From contig WHSN01000018.1 of NCBI GenBank assembly GCA_009380045.1, positions 1 to 37,800 of the forward strand: DNA of 37,800 nt. Direction: 5' to 3'. Below are positions 17,900-26,457 of this stretch, piece after piece. Below the pieces are notes generated by a model. The model saw only the letters and a program-made list of their open reading frames with translations. It did not search any database and had not been told where the DNA came from. Position numbers and translations under genes: made by a program. Position 1 is the stretch's first letter. Every line of letters starts with the position of its first letter. The DNA comes from Luteitalea sp. GTDB taxonomy: Bacteria > Acidobacteriota > Vicinamibacteria > Vicinamibacterales > CAVVIG01.

Positions 17900-18123
17900 A
17901 GTCATGTCCCGGTCGGCGCCCGGACGACGTATCAAGGCGTCGTAGCGCGCAATCAGATCCTTCATGTCCGATGCGCCGCACCCTTACTGGCGGACGACAC
18001 GAAGTGCTCGGCGGGCTGCAGGACTGCGGCGTCGTGCCGATTGGCGAGATCGGCACCGCAATGGTGCTGTGCGGGCAGTCGAGGTTACGATGACCGGGCT
18101 CGCCCAGAGGCGCGGACAACACT

Positions 18124-18918
18124 TTGACTGACACCTACGACGTCTACGCGATTCGCTACGGGCATCACGACCGCCAGTCACCGGCGAACTTCATCGGCGG
18201 CGACCCGCACGACATCCTCCAGCCGCTCGCGTACTTCGTCTGGGCGATCGTCGGACCGCACGGCACCTTCATCGTGGACACCGGATTCGACGCCGCCATG
18301 GCGGCGCAGCGCGGCCGCCAGCTGCTGAAGCCGGTTGACGAAGGCCTTGCCGCGCTCGGCATCCAGCCCGACGCGGTCGAAAACATCATCGTCACGCACC
18401 TGCACTACGATCACTGCGGCAACCGCGACCTGTTTCCGCGCGCCCGCTACCATCTGCAGGACGCGGAGCTGGCTTACGCCTCGGGCCGCTGCATGTGCCA
18501 CGCGCACATCCGCGTCCCGTTCGAGGCTGACGACGTGGTGGCGATGGTGCGCAAGGTGTTCGAGCAACGGGTCGTCTTCCACGACGGCACGGAGCAGCTG
18601 GCGCCGGGGCTCACCGTGCATCACATCGGTGGACACTCGAAGGGGCTGCAGTGCGTGCGCGTGAAGACCAAGCGCGGCCACGTCGTGCTCGCGGCCGATG
18701 CGAGTCATCTGTACGCACACATGGACGAAGGGCGCGTATTTCCGATCACCTACAGCGTTGCCGACACGCTGGAAGGGTACAAGACGCTGATGAAGCTCGC
18801 CGATTCGCCGGCGCACGTGATTCCGGGGCACGACCCGGAGGTGCTGAAGCGCTATCCCGCGGCGAGTGCTGAGGTCGAAGACTGGATCGTACGGCTCGAT
18901 GTGGAGCCGGCCACGTAG
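18124..18918 (+). CDS. N-acyl homoserine lactonase-family metallo-hydrolase
   Basis: A 264-residue metallo-beta-lactamase-fold enzyme. All metal ligands are visible: H92-L-H94-Y-D96-H97 (the T-H-L-H-Y-D-H-C-G-N motif), His171 in H-H-I-G-G-H-S-K-G, Asp192 in A-A-D-A-S-H-L-Y and His236 in V-I-P-G-H-D-P. The overall pattern (Y-D-V-Y-A-I-R-Y-G-H-H-D, D-P-H-D, D-T-G-F-D) fits the AHL-lactonase-like family, whose members open lactone rings. No signal peptide is seen, so it is cytoplasmic. The start is a TTG: an in-frame stop lies at 18091-18093 and no ATG or GTG lies between, while M-T-D-T-Y-D-V-Y is a typical N-terminus of this family. It converges on the minus-strand MmgE/PrpD operon (252-base gap). 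A catabolic lactonase acting with that operon is as likely as quorum quenching. Confidence 0.88.
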   Translation: MTDTYDVYAIRYGHHDRQSPANFIGGDPHDILQPLAYFVWAIVGPHGTFIVDTGFDAAMAAQRGRQLLKPVDEGLAALGIQPDAVENIIVTHLHYDHCGNRDLFPRARYHLQDAELAYASGRCMCHAHIRVPFEADDVVAMVRKVFEQRVVFHDGTEQLAPGLTVHHIGGHSKGLQCVRVKTKRGHVVLAADASHLYAHMDEGRVFPITYSVADTLEGYKTLMKLADSPAHVIPGHDPEVLKRYPAASAEVEDWIVRLDVEPAT

Positions 18919-19170
18919 TCGCGACGGTTGCCACGAGGGCATAGAGCGCGATTCGGGCCGACGCAAGGATCGGAGAAGGTCAGGACACTCGGATACCGTC
19001 GCACGGTGCGAAGGCGGACGCCGGGTTGCGCGAACGCGTCGACCGCGCTGGGCGCGGCTGTCTCTGCTTCCGGGTCAACGCTTTTGTCACGCCGCGTATC
19101 TCTGCTCCTGGGGTCAGCGCCGTTGTCACCGGGATTGGCGCCTGAGTACCGCCATCGACGGGACAGTGAC

Positions 19171-20619
19171 TCAGGCGTCAGGTACCGTCAAGGAAACCAG
19201 CGCGCTCGCGTCCGGGAGAAGTTCGGCATCTTCGATGGTATCGACGAGTCGGTCGCGCTGCGCCGCCGACAACAGGTCTCGCGCGTTGTCATCGAACTTG
19301 GCGCGCAGCTGGGCATCGGTCATCGGATTCTGGGAGGAGCCCAGGTTGTGTTCCTGGACTTCAGAGATCGTGCGTCCATCGTGCAAGGTGATGTGGACCG
19401 CGCCTTTGAAGCGGCCCGGTCCGGGATAGTCGGGATCGACGTAATAGCTCACGCGGCGCGCGAGCGACTGCACCTGCGGGTTCATCCGGCGGGAGTCCTC
19501 GTACGCCGTCCTGCCGAGGTCGCCGAAGCACAGTGCTTCGGCGACCGTGTGCTGAAGGCTCACCCGGCAGTGCGCGTCGGTCGCGGGCGCGAGCTTTTCG
19601 TGCAGCGGCTCACACACGATCCCGACGATGAAGGCTGCCACCGGACACTCGATTCGCTCGATATCTTCGGCGCGCACGCCGTGCTCGCGGCGCAGACGCA
19701 GGATCGCGTCCACGTAGGGATGGATGACGTGGGCGGCCGGGTACGGCTTGAAGGATGAGTTGCGGCTCTCCCAGCGAGTGCCGAGATCGCCGGTGAGCCG
19801 ATCGAAGTCGCGAGCGACGGACTCATCCTGCAGGTGGGAGGCGAATAGCCCGAATCGCCCTTCGAAGATGCGGGCGGGGCCGGTCATGCCTGACAGCGCG
19901 AGCAGTGCCGCCGAGATACCGCTCTGCGCCGCCCAGCCTGAGTGAAGGAACTTCGTCTGCGTGCCGTCCACCCAGCATTCGAGCAGACCGGCGGCAAAGC
20001 TCCCGCAGATTCCCGCCGCCGATGCGAGCACATCGCTCGACAGGCCCAGGAGCTTCCCGGCGCCATAGGTGACACCGAAGGGGGCAAAGAGTCCGGTAGG
20101 GTGCAGGCCGCGCTTGTGGAACTGTCCTGGTGAGACGCTGCCCACCCGACACGAGATCTCGTTCGCGAGCGCGACCGCAGTCAACAGATCGCCGCCGCTG
20201 ATCGCCGCCGTGCCTTGGCGGCTCGACCGGACCGGCCCCAAGGCAGGTGTGCCCGGTCGTCCTCCACCCGCCTCCGTTAACGCCAGCGCCGCGGCGACTG
20301 AAGGACTGCTCATGTGGACGATCGACTCGTTGTGTGTGTCGTCGAACTCGAGTGCCTGCGGCAGCGCCGCGTTCACCATCGCCGCGGTCGCGACGCCCAT
20401 CCGCTCCCCGGTACCGAGGACGCGGCACGGTCCGGGCGGCGAGATCACCACCGCTCCGGCGCGTGTCGAGCGACCGAACGCCGTGTCCGATCCGGCAAGC
20501 GCCAGTCCAATGACATCGAGGAGCCGGCGCTTCGTCGCCTGGACGACGTCGTCAGGGATGTCAGTGAAGGAAACCTGACATACCCACGTCGCAAGCTCGG
20601 CGGCGTATGGACGGCTCAC
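19171..20619 (-). CDS. MmgE/PrpD family protein (last gene of operon)
   Basis: A 482-residue member of the MmgE/PrpD family, which includes 2-methylcitrate dehydratase, cis-aconitate decarboxylase and iminodisuccinate epimerase. Recognisable elements are R-L-L-D-V-I-G-L-A-L-A-G near the N-terminus, L-E-F-D-D-T-H-N-E-S-I-V-H-M-S-S-P in the all-helical domain, and K-P-Y-P-A-A-H-V-I-H-P in the C-terminal half. It starts at a GTG. That GTG overlaps the TGA of a 33-codon upstream frame (GTGA), and an extended -10-like TGC-TACATT occurs about 100 bases upstream, so this gene may have extra local expression. It follows the permease gene by 216 bases, the widest gap in the operon. A dehydratase, decarboxylase or epimerase of a small di- or tricarboxylate is likely; the substrate cannot be told. 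Confidence 0.88.
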   Translation of the reverse strand: MSRPYAAELATWVCQVSFTDIPDDVVQATKRRLLDVIGLALAGSDTAFGRSTRAGAVVISPPGPCRVLGTGERMGVATAAMVNAALPQALEFDDTHNESIVHMSSPSVAAALALTEAGGGRPGTPALGPVRSSRQGTAAISGGDLLTAVALANEISCRVGSVSPGQFHKRGLHPTGLFAPFGVTYGAGKLLGLSSDVLASAAGICGSFAAGLLECWVDGTQTKFLHSGWAAQSGISAALLALSGMTGPARIFEGRFGLFASHLQDESVARDFDRLTGDLGTRWESRNSSFKPYPAAHVIHPYVDAILRLRREHGVRAEDIERIECPVAAFIVGIVCEPLHEKLAPATDAHCRVSLQHTVAEALCFGDLGRTAYEDSRRMNPQVQSLARRVSYYVDPDYPGPGRFKGAVHITLHDGRTISEVQEHNLGSSQNPMTDAQLRAKFDDNARDLLSAAQRDRLVDTIEDAELLPDASALVSLTVPDA

Positions 20620-20835
20620 TGTGGCGGACGAGTGGACTGGCGGGGTTCGCTATCCGGCACGCCATGCGGACCTGACGAATCAATCGTCATGCTGCGCGGA
20701 ATGTAGCACTTTTCCATCGCCGCCGGGCGTCGGTAGACGCGCGGTTCCACCTCACGAACGACGACTCACGGCGGCACGGAGAACCAGTCCGCCAAGTCGT
20801 CACCTGTCTCGCCAGGTTTCGTCCCGCGAAGGCTC

Positions 20836-21600
20836 TCATACCTGCATCCCCCAGCGTCGTACGGTGCGGTTCTCGATGGTCTTGAAGACCACGTGCTCGA
20901 CGAAGAGTCCGAACAGGATCACCGTCAACAGCCCCGCGAATACGTTGGGAATGAGGAGCTGGTTCTTGTGCTCGAAGATGTACCAGCCGATCCCGCCGGA
21001 CCCTGAGCTGACGCCGAAGACGAGCTCGGCGGCGATGAGCGTGCGCCACGCGAACGCCCAGCCGACCTTGAGGCCGGTGAGAATGCTGGGGAACGCGCCG
21101 GGAATGAGAATGCGCGTCACGTAGCTGGCGGCGGACAGCCCGTAATTCTGCCCGACCATCTTCAGCGTCGGGCTGAGCGCGCGGAAACCGGAGTGCGTGT
21201 TGAGCGCGACCGCCCACAGCACCGCGTGAACGAGGACGAAGATCACGCTGGCATCCCCGAGCCCGAACCAGATGAGGGCGAGCGGCAGGAGCGCGATCGA
21301 CGGCAGCGGGTTGAACATCGACGTGAGCGTCTCGAGCAGGTCGGCGCCGATGCGCGAGGCGCTCGCAACCGCGGTCAACAGCGCGGCCAGCGCCAATCCC
21401 ACTACATAGCCTTTGAGCAGCAGGCTGAGGGTATACGCCATGGCGCGTGGCAGCTCGCCGGACACGATCGACGCCGCCAGCGCGGCGATGGTGGCCGAGA
21501 ACGTCGGGAACACCAGGTCGTTGTCGAGCGAGCGTGCGTAGACTTCCCACGCGAGCGCGAGGATCGCGAGCAGGACACCCTTGCGGGAGGCCTCACGCAT
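20836..21600 (-). CDS. ABC transporter permease, TauC/SsuC type
   Basis: A 254-residue inner-membrane permease of the nitrate/sulfonate/taurine class. Hydrophobic helices alternate with the conserved periplasmic and cytoplasmic loops: N-P-L-P-S-I-A-L-L-P-L-A-L-I-W-F-G-L-G precedes the EAA-like loop G-L-S-A-A-S-Y-V-T-R-I-L-I-P-G-A-F-P-S-I-L-T-G-L, which couples to the ATPase. G-W-A-F-A-W-R-T-L-I-A-A-E is typical of SsuC. Its start overlaps the end of the ATPase gene by 8 bases, so the two are translationally coupled. With the ATPase and binding lipoprotein it forms a complete importer, probably for an organic anion given the neighbouring catabolic genes. Confidence 0.9.
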   Translation of the reverse strand: MREASRKGVLLAILALAWEVYARSLDNDLVFPTFSATIAALAASIVSGELPRAMAYTLSLLLKGYVVGLALAALLTAVASASRIGADLLETLTSMFNPLPSIALLPLALIWFGLGDASVIFVLVHAVLWAVALNTHSGFRALSPTLKMVGQNYGLSAASYVTRILIPGAFPSILTGLKVGWAFAWRTLIAAELVFGVSSGSGGIGWYIFEHKNQLLIPNVFAGLLTVILFGLFVEHVVFKTIENRTVRRWGMQV

Positions 21601-22426
21601 CCCGATGGTCCTTCGCGGCTGGGCCGTCTGAAAGGACGGGCCCGACGCTGGAGTCTGGCCGGTCCGGCGACGGCCCCCATGTCGTACCGCCGAAGAGCAG
21701 GTCGTGAATGCGCGCCGACAACAGCCGTCCGCCGGCGTCCATCTCGTCGCCGCCGTTGCTCGCGACTTCGGCCTTCACGCGGCCCGGATGAGGGCTGAGC
21801 AGCAGGATGCGGGTGCCGACGCGAATCGCCTCAGCAATCGAATGCGTGACGAAGAGGACGGTGAACCTGGTGTCGTCCCACAGCTGCAGCAGCTCTTCCT
21901 GCATGCCCCCGCGCGTCATCGCGTCCAGCGCGGCGAACGGCTCGTCCATCAGCAGAATCTGGGGCTCCATCGCCATGGCGCGCGCGATGGCCACTCGCTG
22001 CTTCATCCCGCCGGAGAGTGTGTGCGGGAAGCTGTTGGCGAAGTCGGTCAGCTTCACCTTTTCGAGCACGTGCATCGCGCGCCTGTGCGCGTCGCGGCGA
22101 GGCAGCTTGCCGGTGGCGGTCAAGGCAAAGACCACGTTCTGCTCGACCGTCTTCCACGGCAGCAGCTGGTCGAACTCCTGAAAGACGACGATGCGGTCGG
22201 GGCCGGGAGCGGTGACGGCGGTGCCGTCGAGCAGGATGCGTCCCTCGGTCGGCCGGAGAAAGCCGGCGACTGCCTTGAGGAGCGTGGACTTGCCGCAACC
22301 GGACGGACCGAGGATCACGAAGCGATCCGAACGCTCGACGGAGAAACTCACGCGCTCGGTCGCGGTGACCAGGCGCGGCCCCGACCGGTATTGCAGCGTG
22401 ACGCCGTCGACCGTCAGGAGCGTCAA
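21593..22426 (-). CDS. ABC transporter ATP-binding protein, SsuB/TauB type
   Basis: A 277-residue ATPase with Walker A G40-P-S-G-C-G-K-S-T48, Q-loop F-Q-E-F-D-Q-L-L-P-W near 82-91, signature L-S-G-G-M-K-Q-R near 137-144, Walker B I-L-L-M-D-E-P near 157-163 and H-loop His195. The last 30 residues form a Pro/Ser/Gly-rich tail longer than usual. The start is a TTG directly after an in-frame TGA on the minus strand; this TTG overlaps the stop of a 29-codon ORF (TTGA), which supports translational coupling. It overlaps the permease by 8 bases. Confidence 0.9.
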   Translation of the reverse strand: MTLLTVDGVTLQYRSGPRLVTATERVSFSVERSDRFVILGPSGCGKSTLLKAVAGFLRPTEGRILLDGTAVTAPGPDRIVVFQEFDQLLPWKTVEQNVVFALTATGKLPRRDAHRRAMHVLEKVKLTDFANSFPHTLSGGMKQRVAIARAMAMEPQILLMDEPFAALDAMTRGGMQEELLQLWDDTRFTVLFVTHSIAEAIRVGTRILLLSPHPGRVKAEVASNGGDEMDAGGRLLSARIHDLLFGGTTWGPSPDRPDSSVGPVLSDGPAAKDHRDA

Positions 22427-22512
22427 TCAGCAGGCTCGATCCGGCGGAACGCCCGCCCGGTCAGCAGATGGATCATTCCGTCGAGTGCCTGCTGTGCGCT
22501 TTCAATCAGCAT
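22423..22512 (-). CDS. Possible 29-residue small protein between binding-protein and ATPase genes
   Basis: An ATG follows the binding-protein stop directly (TGA-ATG), and the 29-codon frame ends in a TGA that overlaps the ATPase TTG start by two bases. The ORF therefore fills the 86-base gap exactly. The peptide begins M-L-I-E-S-A-Q-Q-A-L-D-G-M and ends R-R-I-E-P-A-D; it is probably helical, with a basic centre and no signal peptide or cysteine. Tight packing on both sides is what a translated operon gene would show. It may instead be a coupling leader that feeds ribosomes to the weak TTG start. I recognise no family. Confidence 0.45.
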   Translation of the reverse strand: MLIESAQQALDGMIHLLTGRAFRRIEPAD

Positions 22513-23529
22513 TCAACTTCCCGATGCCGAATGAATCTCCGGGAAGAACATGTCGGTCCAGGCCACCGGCCGGGTGCGGATGGAGCCGATCCGGTGCATG
22601 AAGTCGGCGTACGTCTTCACGTTCTGCGGCGTGGTGGTGAACGCGATCTGCGGGTCGGTGAGCAGCGCGACGAGATCGTCGGCGGAAAGGCCGCCGCCGG
22701 CGCCGGACGCCTGCAGCAGGTCGGCCGCCGCGCGCCTGTCCGCCACAATCGTCGCGTTGGCCTCCTCGAGCGCCTGGAGCACGGCGCGGTATATCGCCTG
22801 GTTGTCGTTCCTGAACTTCGTGGTGGTCGACAGCATCGTGAACGTGGTTGCACCGCCCATCACGTCGTCGGTCGTCATGATCGTGCGGACGAGGGGATCC
22901 TTGCGCTCGCGCTGATGAAATGGCGGCGACGTGAAATGCGCAGTGATCCCGGCTGCACCGGAGAGCAGCCCGATGACGCCGTCGGGATGCGTCATGGTGA
23001 CCGTGTAGCGGTCGAACCGGGTCGCTTCAGCTGCTCCGTATCGCTCGGCCGCGTACATCTGCATGACCAGCGCCGGAATGGAGACCTTCGGGGCGGTCAC
23101 CGCGATCCGATCGGTCTCGCGCACGTCATCAAGGGTGCGGAGATGCTCCGCGCGCGTATTCAGATACATCGGCAGCGACGTCATCGCCGCGACACCCTTG
23201 ACCTCCAGCGAGCCGGTCGTGCGGTCCCAGAGCGTCAGGAATGCCGGAGGACCGGCGGCGGCGAAATCTGCGGCCCCAGAGAGCAGTGCGTCGTTCAGCA
23301 CCGATGGTCCGCCCAGCTCGATCCACTCCACCCGCAGGTCTGGCACGCCCGCCGCGCGGGCGTGCTTCTCGACGAGGCCCCGCTTCTCCATGACAAGCAG
23401 CGGAAGAAACCCGACCCCCCCGGCGCCCTTGGGAATGCGGATCTCTCTGACACCTCCACTCGATCCGCCGCATCCCCCGATCACGGCGGCCACGACGACG
23501 ACGAGGATGAAGGAGCGCGTCAGGGTCAT
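22513..23529 (-). CDS. ABC transporter substrate-binding lipoprotein, SsuA/NMT1-like
   Basis: A 338-residue periplasmic binding protein. Lipobox V-I-G-G-C20 follows a short hydrophobic signal, so it is anchored to a membrane. The body has the NMT1/SsuA pattern: G-F-L-P-L-L-V-M-E-K-R-G-L-V-E-K near the N-terminus, V-E-W-I-E-L-G-G-P-S-V-L-N-D-A-L-L-S-G-A-A-D-F-A-A-A-G-P-P-A in the first lobe, and R-I-A-V-T-A-P-K at the inter-lobe crossing. Family members bind sulfonates, nitrate, thiamine precursors or aromatic acids. Its start overlaps the stop of the preceding MmgE/PrpD gene by 4 bases (ATGA). Confidence 0.9.
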   Translation of the reverse strand: MTLTRSFILVVVVAAVIGGCGGSSGGVREIRIPKGAGGVGFLPLLVMEKRGLVEKHARAAGVPDLRVEWIELGGPSVLNDALLSGAADFAAAGPPAFLTLWDRTTGSLEVKGVAAMTSLPMYLNTRAEHLRTLDDVRETDRIAVTAPKVSIPALVMQMYAAERYGAAEATRFDRYTVTMTHPDGVIGLLSGAAGITAHFTSPPFHQRERKDPLVRTIMTTDDVMGGATTFTMLSTTTKFRNDNQAIYRAVLQALEEANATIVADRRAAADLLQASGAGGGLSADDLVALLTDPQIAFTTTPQNVKTYADFMHRIGSIRTRPVAWTDMFFPEIHSASGS

Positions 23530-24911
23530 ACCGCGGAACCGATGACGTTGCCCGGCCGGCCCTGTGAACTTGTTGTTTCAGGGACGGCAGCAGCGGTCAG
23601 CTCCCGCATGTCGGCCAGATCCTGCATCCGCCAGCACAGCCGAAGGACTGCGTTGGCGCGATCGCCGGGAAGCGCCAGCGCCGCCTGATCGCGAAACTTC
23701 TCAACCAGCTGGTCGTCGGAGAGCGGCCGGTGGACGTTCCCGAGCGACTGCTCGATCATGTGCCCGACCGTCCGGCGATCGGCGAGCTCGACTTCGACGT
23801 GGGCCTGATCTTCCGTCAGCGATGGGTCGCCGACAGCCGACGTGCTTTCACGGACGCGCGCGATCTGAGGGTCGTTCACGGCGGCGTCGGTGTACTCTTC
23901 GAGCCGCGCCTTTCCCCGCAGCAGGCCGACCGCGGCGCCGTGATACACCGAGAACTTGCCCTGCAATCCACGAGTGATGCCCTGCTGGTTGCACAGATCG
24001 AGCACCAGCGGCGCGACGCGCAGCCGCACCGCGCGAATCGCGCCTGGTTTCAGACGATGCTCGCGGTGCAGGTGAATGGCAGCCTCGATCGCGGGATGGT
24101 TCACGATGCCACAGGGATACGGCTTGTAGGTGTTGCGGCGGAGGTTGAAGTCGACGCCCAGATCGGCGCCAATCTTCGACAGGTCCGCCTGCGACGCCTG
24201 GACGGCGGCGAACCCGCGCGGCCCTTCGATGCCCCGTTCGCCGGCGGTGAAGCCGGCTTCGGCGAGCAGCGCGGCCATGTAGCCGTTCTGCGCCGCGCGC
24301 CCGGGATGAAACGGCTTGCCCATCGAGCCGAACATCTCACGCAGCCCCGCCGCCTGGGTGGCTGCCAGGCCGATGGCCCACACCATCCTGTCCACCGGGA
24401 GCCCCAGGAGCCTGCCGATCGCTGTTGCCGAGCCGAAGGTGCCCGCTGTGCCAGTGATGTGCCAGCCGGCGTCGTAGTGCGCCGGATAGACGGCATTGGC
24501 GACGCGCGATTCCGCCTCGAAGCCGAGGATGAACGCATGGACGAAATCCAGTCCGCTCACCGGATGCGCGCTGGCGTACGCGAAGAGCGCCGATGCCACG
24601 GGCGAGCTCGGGTGAATGTAGTTCTGCGGCGTGGTGTCGTCGAAGTCGTGCACATGCGCGCTGATGCCGTTCATCAGCGAGGCGTGCAGGGGATCGAGGC
24701 GCTCAGCCCGTCCGAGTACCGCGGCGGTGGGCGGGCCCGAATAGGGGCCGAGCGCCCGCATCGCGATATCAACGGCCGGATCGGCGGCACCGCCGAGCGC
24801 GCAGCCCATGTAGTTGACAAGAGCCCGCAAGGCCTCATGGCGGACGTCGGGAGGAACCTGGTCGAACCGGCTCGTCGCGACGTATGACGCAAGCGTTCGT
24901 GTCTCTGACAT
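23526..24911 (-). CDS. MmgE/PrpD family protein (upstream copy)
   Basis: A 461-residue MmgE/PrpD protein, clearly different from the 482-residue copy at the other end of the operon. Family features include A-L-V-N-Y-M-G-C-A-L-G-G, H-V-H-D-F-D-D-T-T-P-Q-N-Y-I-H-P-S-S-P and Y-K-P-Y-P-C-G-I-V-N-H-P. It starts at ATG 24911 and overlaps the binding-lipoprotein gene by 4 bases, tying it directly to transport. Two divergent copies in one operon suggest two successive steps, two substrates, or a heteromer. A catalytic role as dehydratase, decarboxylase or epimerase is a family-level inference. Confidence 0.9.
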   Translation of the reverse strand: MSETRTLASYVATSRFDQVPPDVRHEALRALVNYMGCALGGAADPAVDIAMRALGPYSGPPTAAVLGRAERLDPLHASLMNGISAHVHDFDDTTPQNYIHPSSPVASALFAYASAHPVSGLDFVHAFILGFEAESRVANAVYPAHYDAGWHITGTAGTFGSATAIGRLLGLPVDRMVWAIGLAATQAAGLREMFGSMGKPFHPGRAAQNGYMAALLAEAGFTAGERGIEGPRGFAAVQASQADLSKIGADLGVDFNLRRNTYKPYPCGIVNHPAIEAAIHLHREHRLKPGAIRAVRLRVAPLVLDLCNQQGITRGLQGKFSVYHGAAVGLLRGKARLEEYTDAAVNDPQIARVRESTSAVGDPSLTEDQAHVEVELADRRTVGHMIEQSLGNVHRPLSDDQLVEKFRDQAALALPGDRANAVLRLCWRMQDLADMRELTAAAVPETTSSQGRPGNVIGSAV

Positions 24912-25069
24912 GGCAACCCCGGCGGAATGGTATCTCAGGGTGAGAGCCGCGGGGCGCGCCCGTAGCGGTTGAGCCGGCCGGGCACGACCGCTCAGAATTC
25001 GTTGCGATCGCGGAGCCGCGGAGGGTTCAGACAGCCGGCCAGGCGGCGCCGTGCTCTCGACGCGTGCCG

Positions 25070-25456
25070 CTATGGAGCCTTCTTGTCGATTTCCGCGAAC
25101 ACCTCACGCGCCGACCGGAAGGAATCGACCCCCGCGGGCACGCCGCAGTAGATCGCGACCTGCATGAACACTTCGCGAATCTCGTCGCGGGTCACGCCGT
25201 TCCTGAGCGCGCCGGCGATGTGCAGCTTCAGCTCGTGCGGCCTGTTGAGGGCACTGATCATGGCGAGGTTGAGCAGGCTGCGCGTCTTGCGATCGAGCTG
25301 CTCGCGTCCCCACACGTACCCCCAGCAGTACTCGGTGACCATCTCCTGCATCGGCCGGTTGAAGTCGTCAGAAGTGGCCAGAGCGTTTTCGACGAACTCC
25401 CTGCCGAGCACGGCTTTCCTGATCTCGAGCCCGCGGTCGAATGTGTCTTTGTCCAT
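25070..25456 (-). CDS. Carboxymuconolactone decarboxylase-family protein (PcaC-like)
   Basis: A 128-residue protein of the carboxymuconolactone decarboxylase family. The core reads E-Y-C-W-G-Y-V-W-G-R, R-S-L-L-N-L-A-M-I-S-A-L-N-R, E-L-K-L-H-I-A-G-A-L-R-N-G-V-T, E-I-R-E-V-F-M-Q-V-A-I-Y-C-G-V-P-A. There is no C-x-x-C, so it is the PcaC-like branch and not the AhpD peroxidase-like branch. The frame stays open upstream to 26086 but the extra residues are antisense to the dehydrogenase gene; ATG 25456 gives a family-length protein. It lies 83 bases downstream of the dehydrogenase gene and 158 bases upstream of the first MmgE/PrpD gene. A gamma-lactone or beta-keto acid decarboxylation step fits with the neighbouring lactonase. 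Confidence 0.9.
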   Translation of the reverse strand: MDKDTFDRGLEIRKAVLGREFVENALATSDDFNRPMQEMVTEYCWGYVWGREQLDRKTRSLLNLAMISALNRPHELKLHIAGALRNGVTRDEIREVFMQVAIYCGVPAGVDSFRSAREVFAEIDKKAP

Positions 25457-25539
25457 GTGTGATCTCTGAAGTGTGTGCCGACCACTCAGGCACGGAGATT
25501 GTCGTGGTCTTCGTTCTGCAATAGCAGCACGGGTGCGGG

Positions 25540-26457
25540 CTACCCGCGCATCTCGACCTGGGCCCAGTCTTCCAGCACCTTCGCGATCGACGTGAAGTCG
25601 GAGTCCGGTCCGTACTTCGCCTGAGTCACCGCCAGCATCTGCCGCACGGCGGCGCCAACCACCATCGGGACGCCCAGCGACTCGGCTTCGTCCACGCAGA
25701 GCCTGACATCCTTGTACGACAGTCCCGTGGTGAATCCGAAGTCGAACGTCCCGGGGAGAATCGAGCGTGGGAACTTGTCCTGCGTGGCGCTGTTGCGACC
25801 GCTTCCCGAGTTGATGATGTCGATCAGCACTTTGGCGTCGAGCCCGGCCTTGACGCCCATGGCCACCGCCTCCGACGACACGACGAGCGCAGCAGCGGCG
25901 AGCAGGTTGTTGGCGAGCTTCGCAATCTGCGCCAGCCCCGGCTGGTCGCCGACATAGAACGTCCGGCCGAAGGTCTTGAGCAGCGGCTCCACACGCGGTA
26001 ATACCTCCTGCGCACACGAGACCATGACCGCCAGTGTCCCTGCCCGCGCTCCCGCCACTCCGCCGCTGACCGGAGAGTCCACCCACGCGATGCCGCGCTC
26101 GCCCGCGGCGCCGGCGACCAGGCGGGCGACCGTCGGTCCGGTCGTGGACATGTCGATCAGCACCCTGGCCCGCGATCCGCGCACGATGCCGCGCTCACCA
26201 AGCGTCACCGCCTGCACGATGCCAGGCGTCGGCAGGCTGATGCACACGATGTCCGCGCTCGAGGCGAGCTCCTGTGCCGAGGCCGCCGCGCGGGCGCCGC
26301 GTGCGACGATCGCCTGCATCGCGTCGTCTCTGGCGTCGAACACCCAGAGGGAATGACCCGCATCGAGGAGCCGCAACGCCATGGGACCGCCCATGCGTCC
26401 GACACCGACAAAACCAATGGTCTGACTGGATGTCACGTGCGGATACCCCTTCATCAT
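25540..26457 (-). CDS. NAD(P)-dependent 3-hydroxyisobutyrate dehydrogenase-family oxidoreductase
   Basis: A 305-residue beta-hydroxyacid dehydrogenase. The nucleotide-binding loop G18-V-G-R-M-G23, the substrate-binding motif D127-S-P-V-S-G-G133 and the catalytic Lys180 in A-K-L-A-N-N-L-L are all intact. It acts in the cytoplasm on small beta-hydroxyacids such as 3-hydroxyisobutyrate, tartronate semialdehyde or 2-(hydroxymethyl)glutarate. A GTG at 26436 is preceded by AAGGGG at a good distance and gives the usual N-terminus right before the Rossmann fold, so it may be the true start. It is the first gene of the minus-strand operon, so the operon promoter should lie in 26458-26921. Confidence 0.9.
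   Translation of the reverse strand: MMKGYPHVTSSQTIGFVGVGRMGGPMALRLLDAGHSLWVFDARDDAMQAIVARGARAAASAQELASSADIVCISLPTPGIVQAVTLGERGIVRGSRARVLIDMSTTGPTVARLVAGAAGERGIAWVDSPVSGGVAGARAGTLAVMVSCAQEVLPRVEPLLKTFGRTFYVGDQPGLAQIAKLANNLLAAAALVVSSEAVAMGVKAGLDAKVLIDIINSGSGRNSATQDKFPRSILPGTFDFGFTTGLSYKDVRLCVDEAESLGVPMVVGAAVRQMLAVTQAKYGPDSDFTSIAKVLEDWAQVEMRG

Noticed and set aside
25457-26086. N-terminal extension of the carboxymuconolactone-decarboxylase-like frame
   Set aside because: The extra 210 residues are out of frame within the dehydrogenase gene on the same strand; ATG 25456 gives a normal-length family protein.
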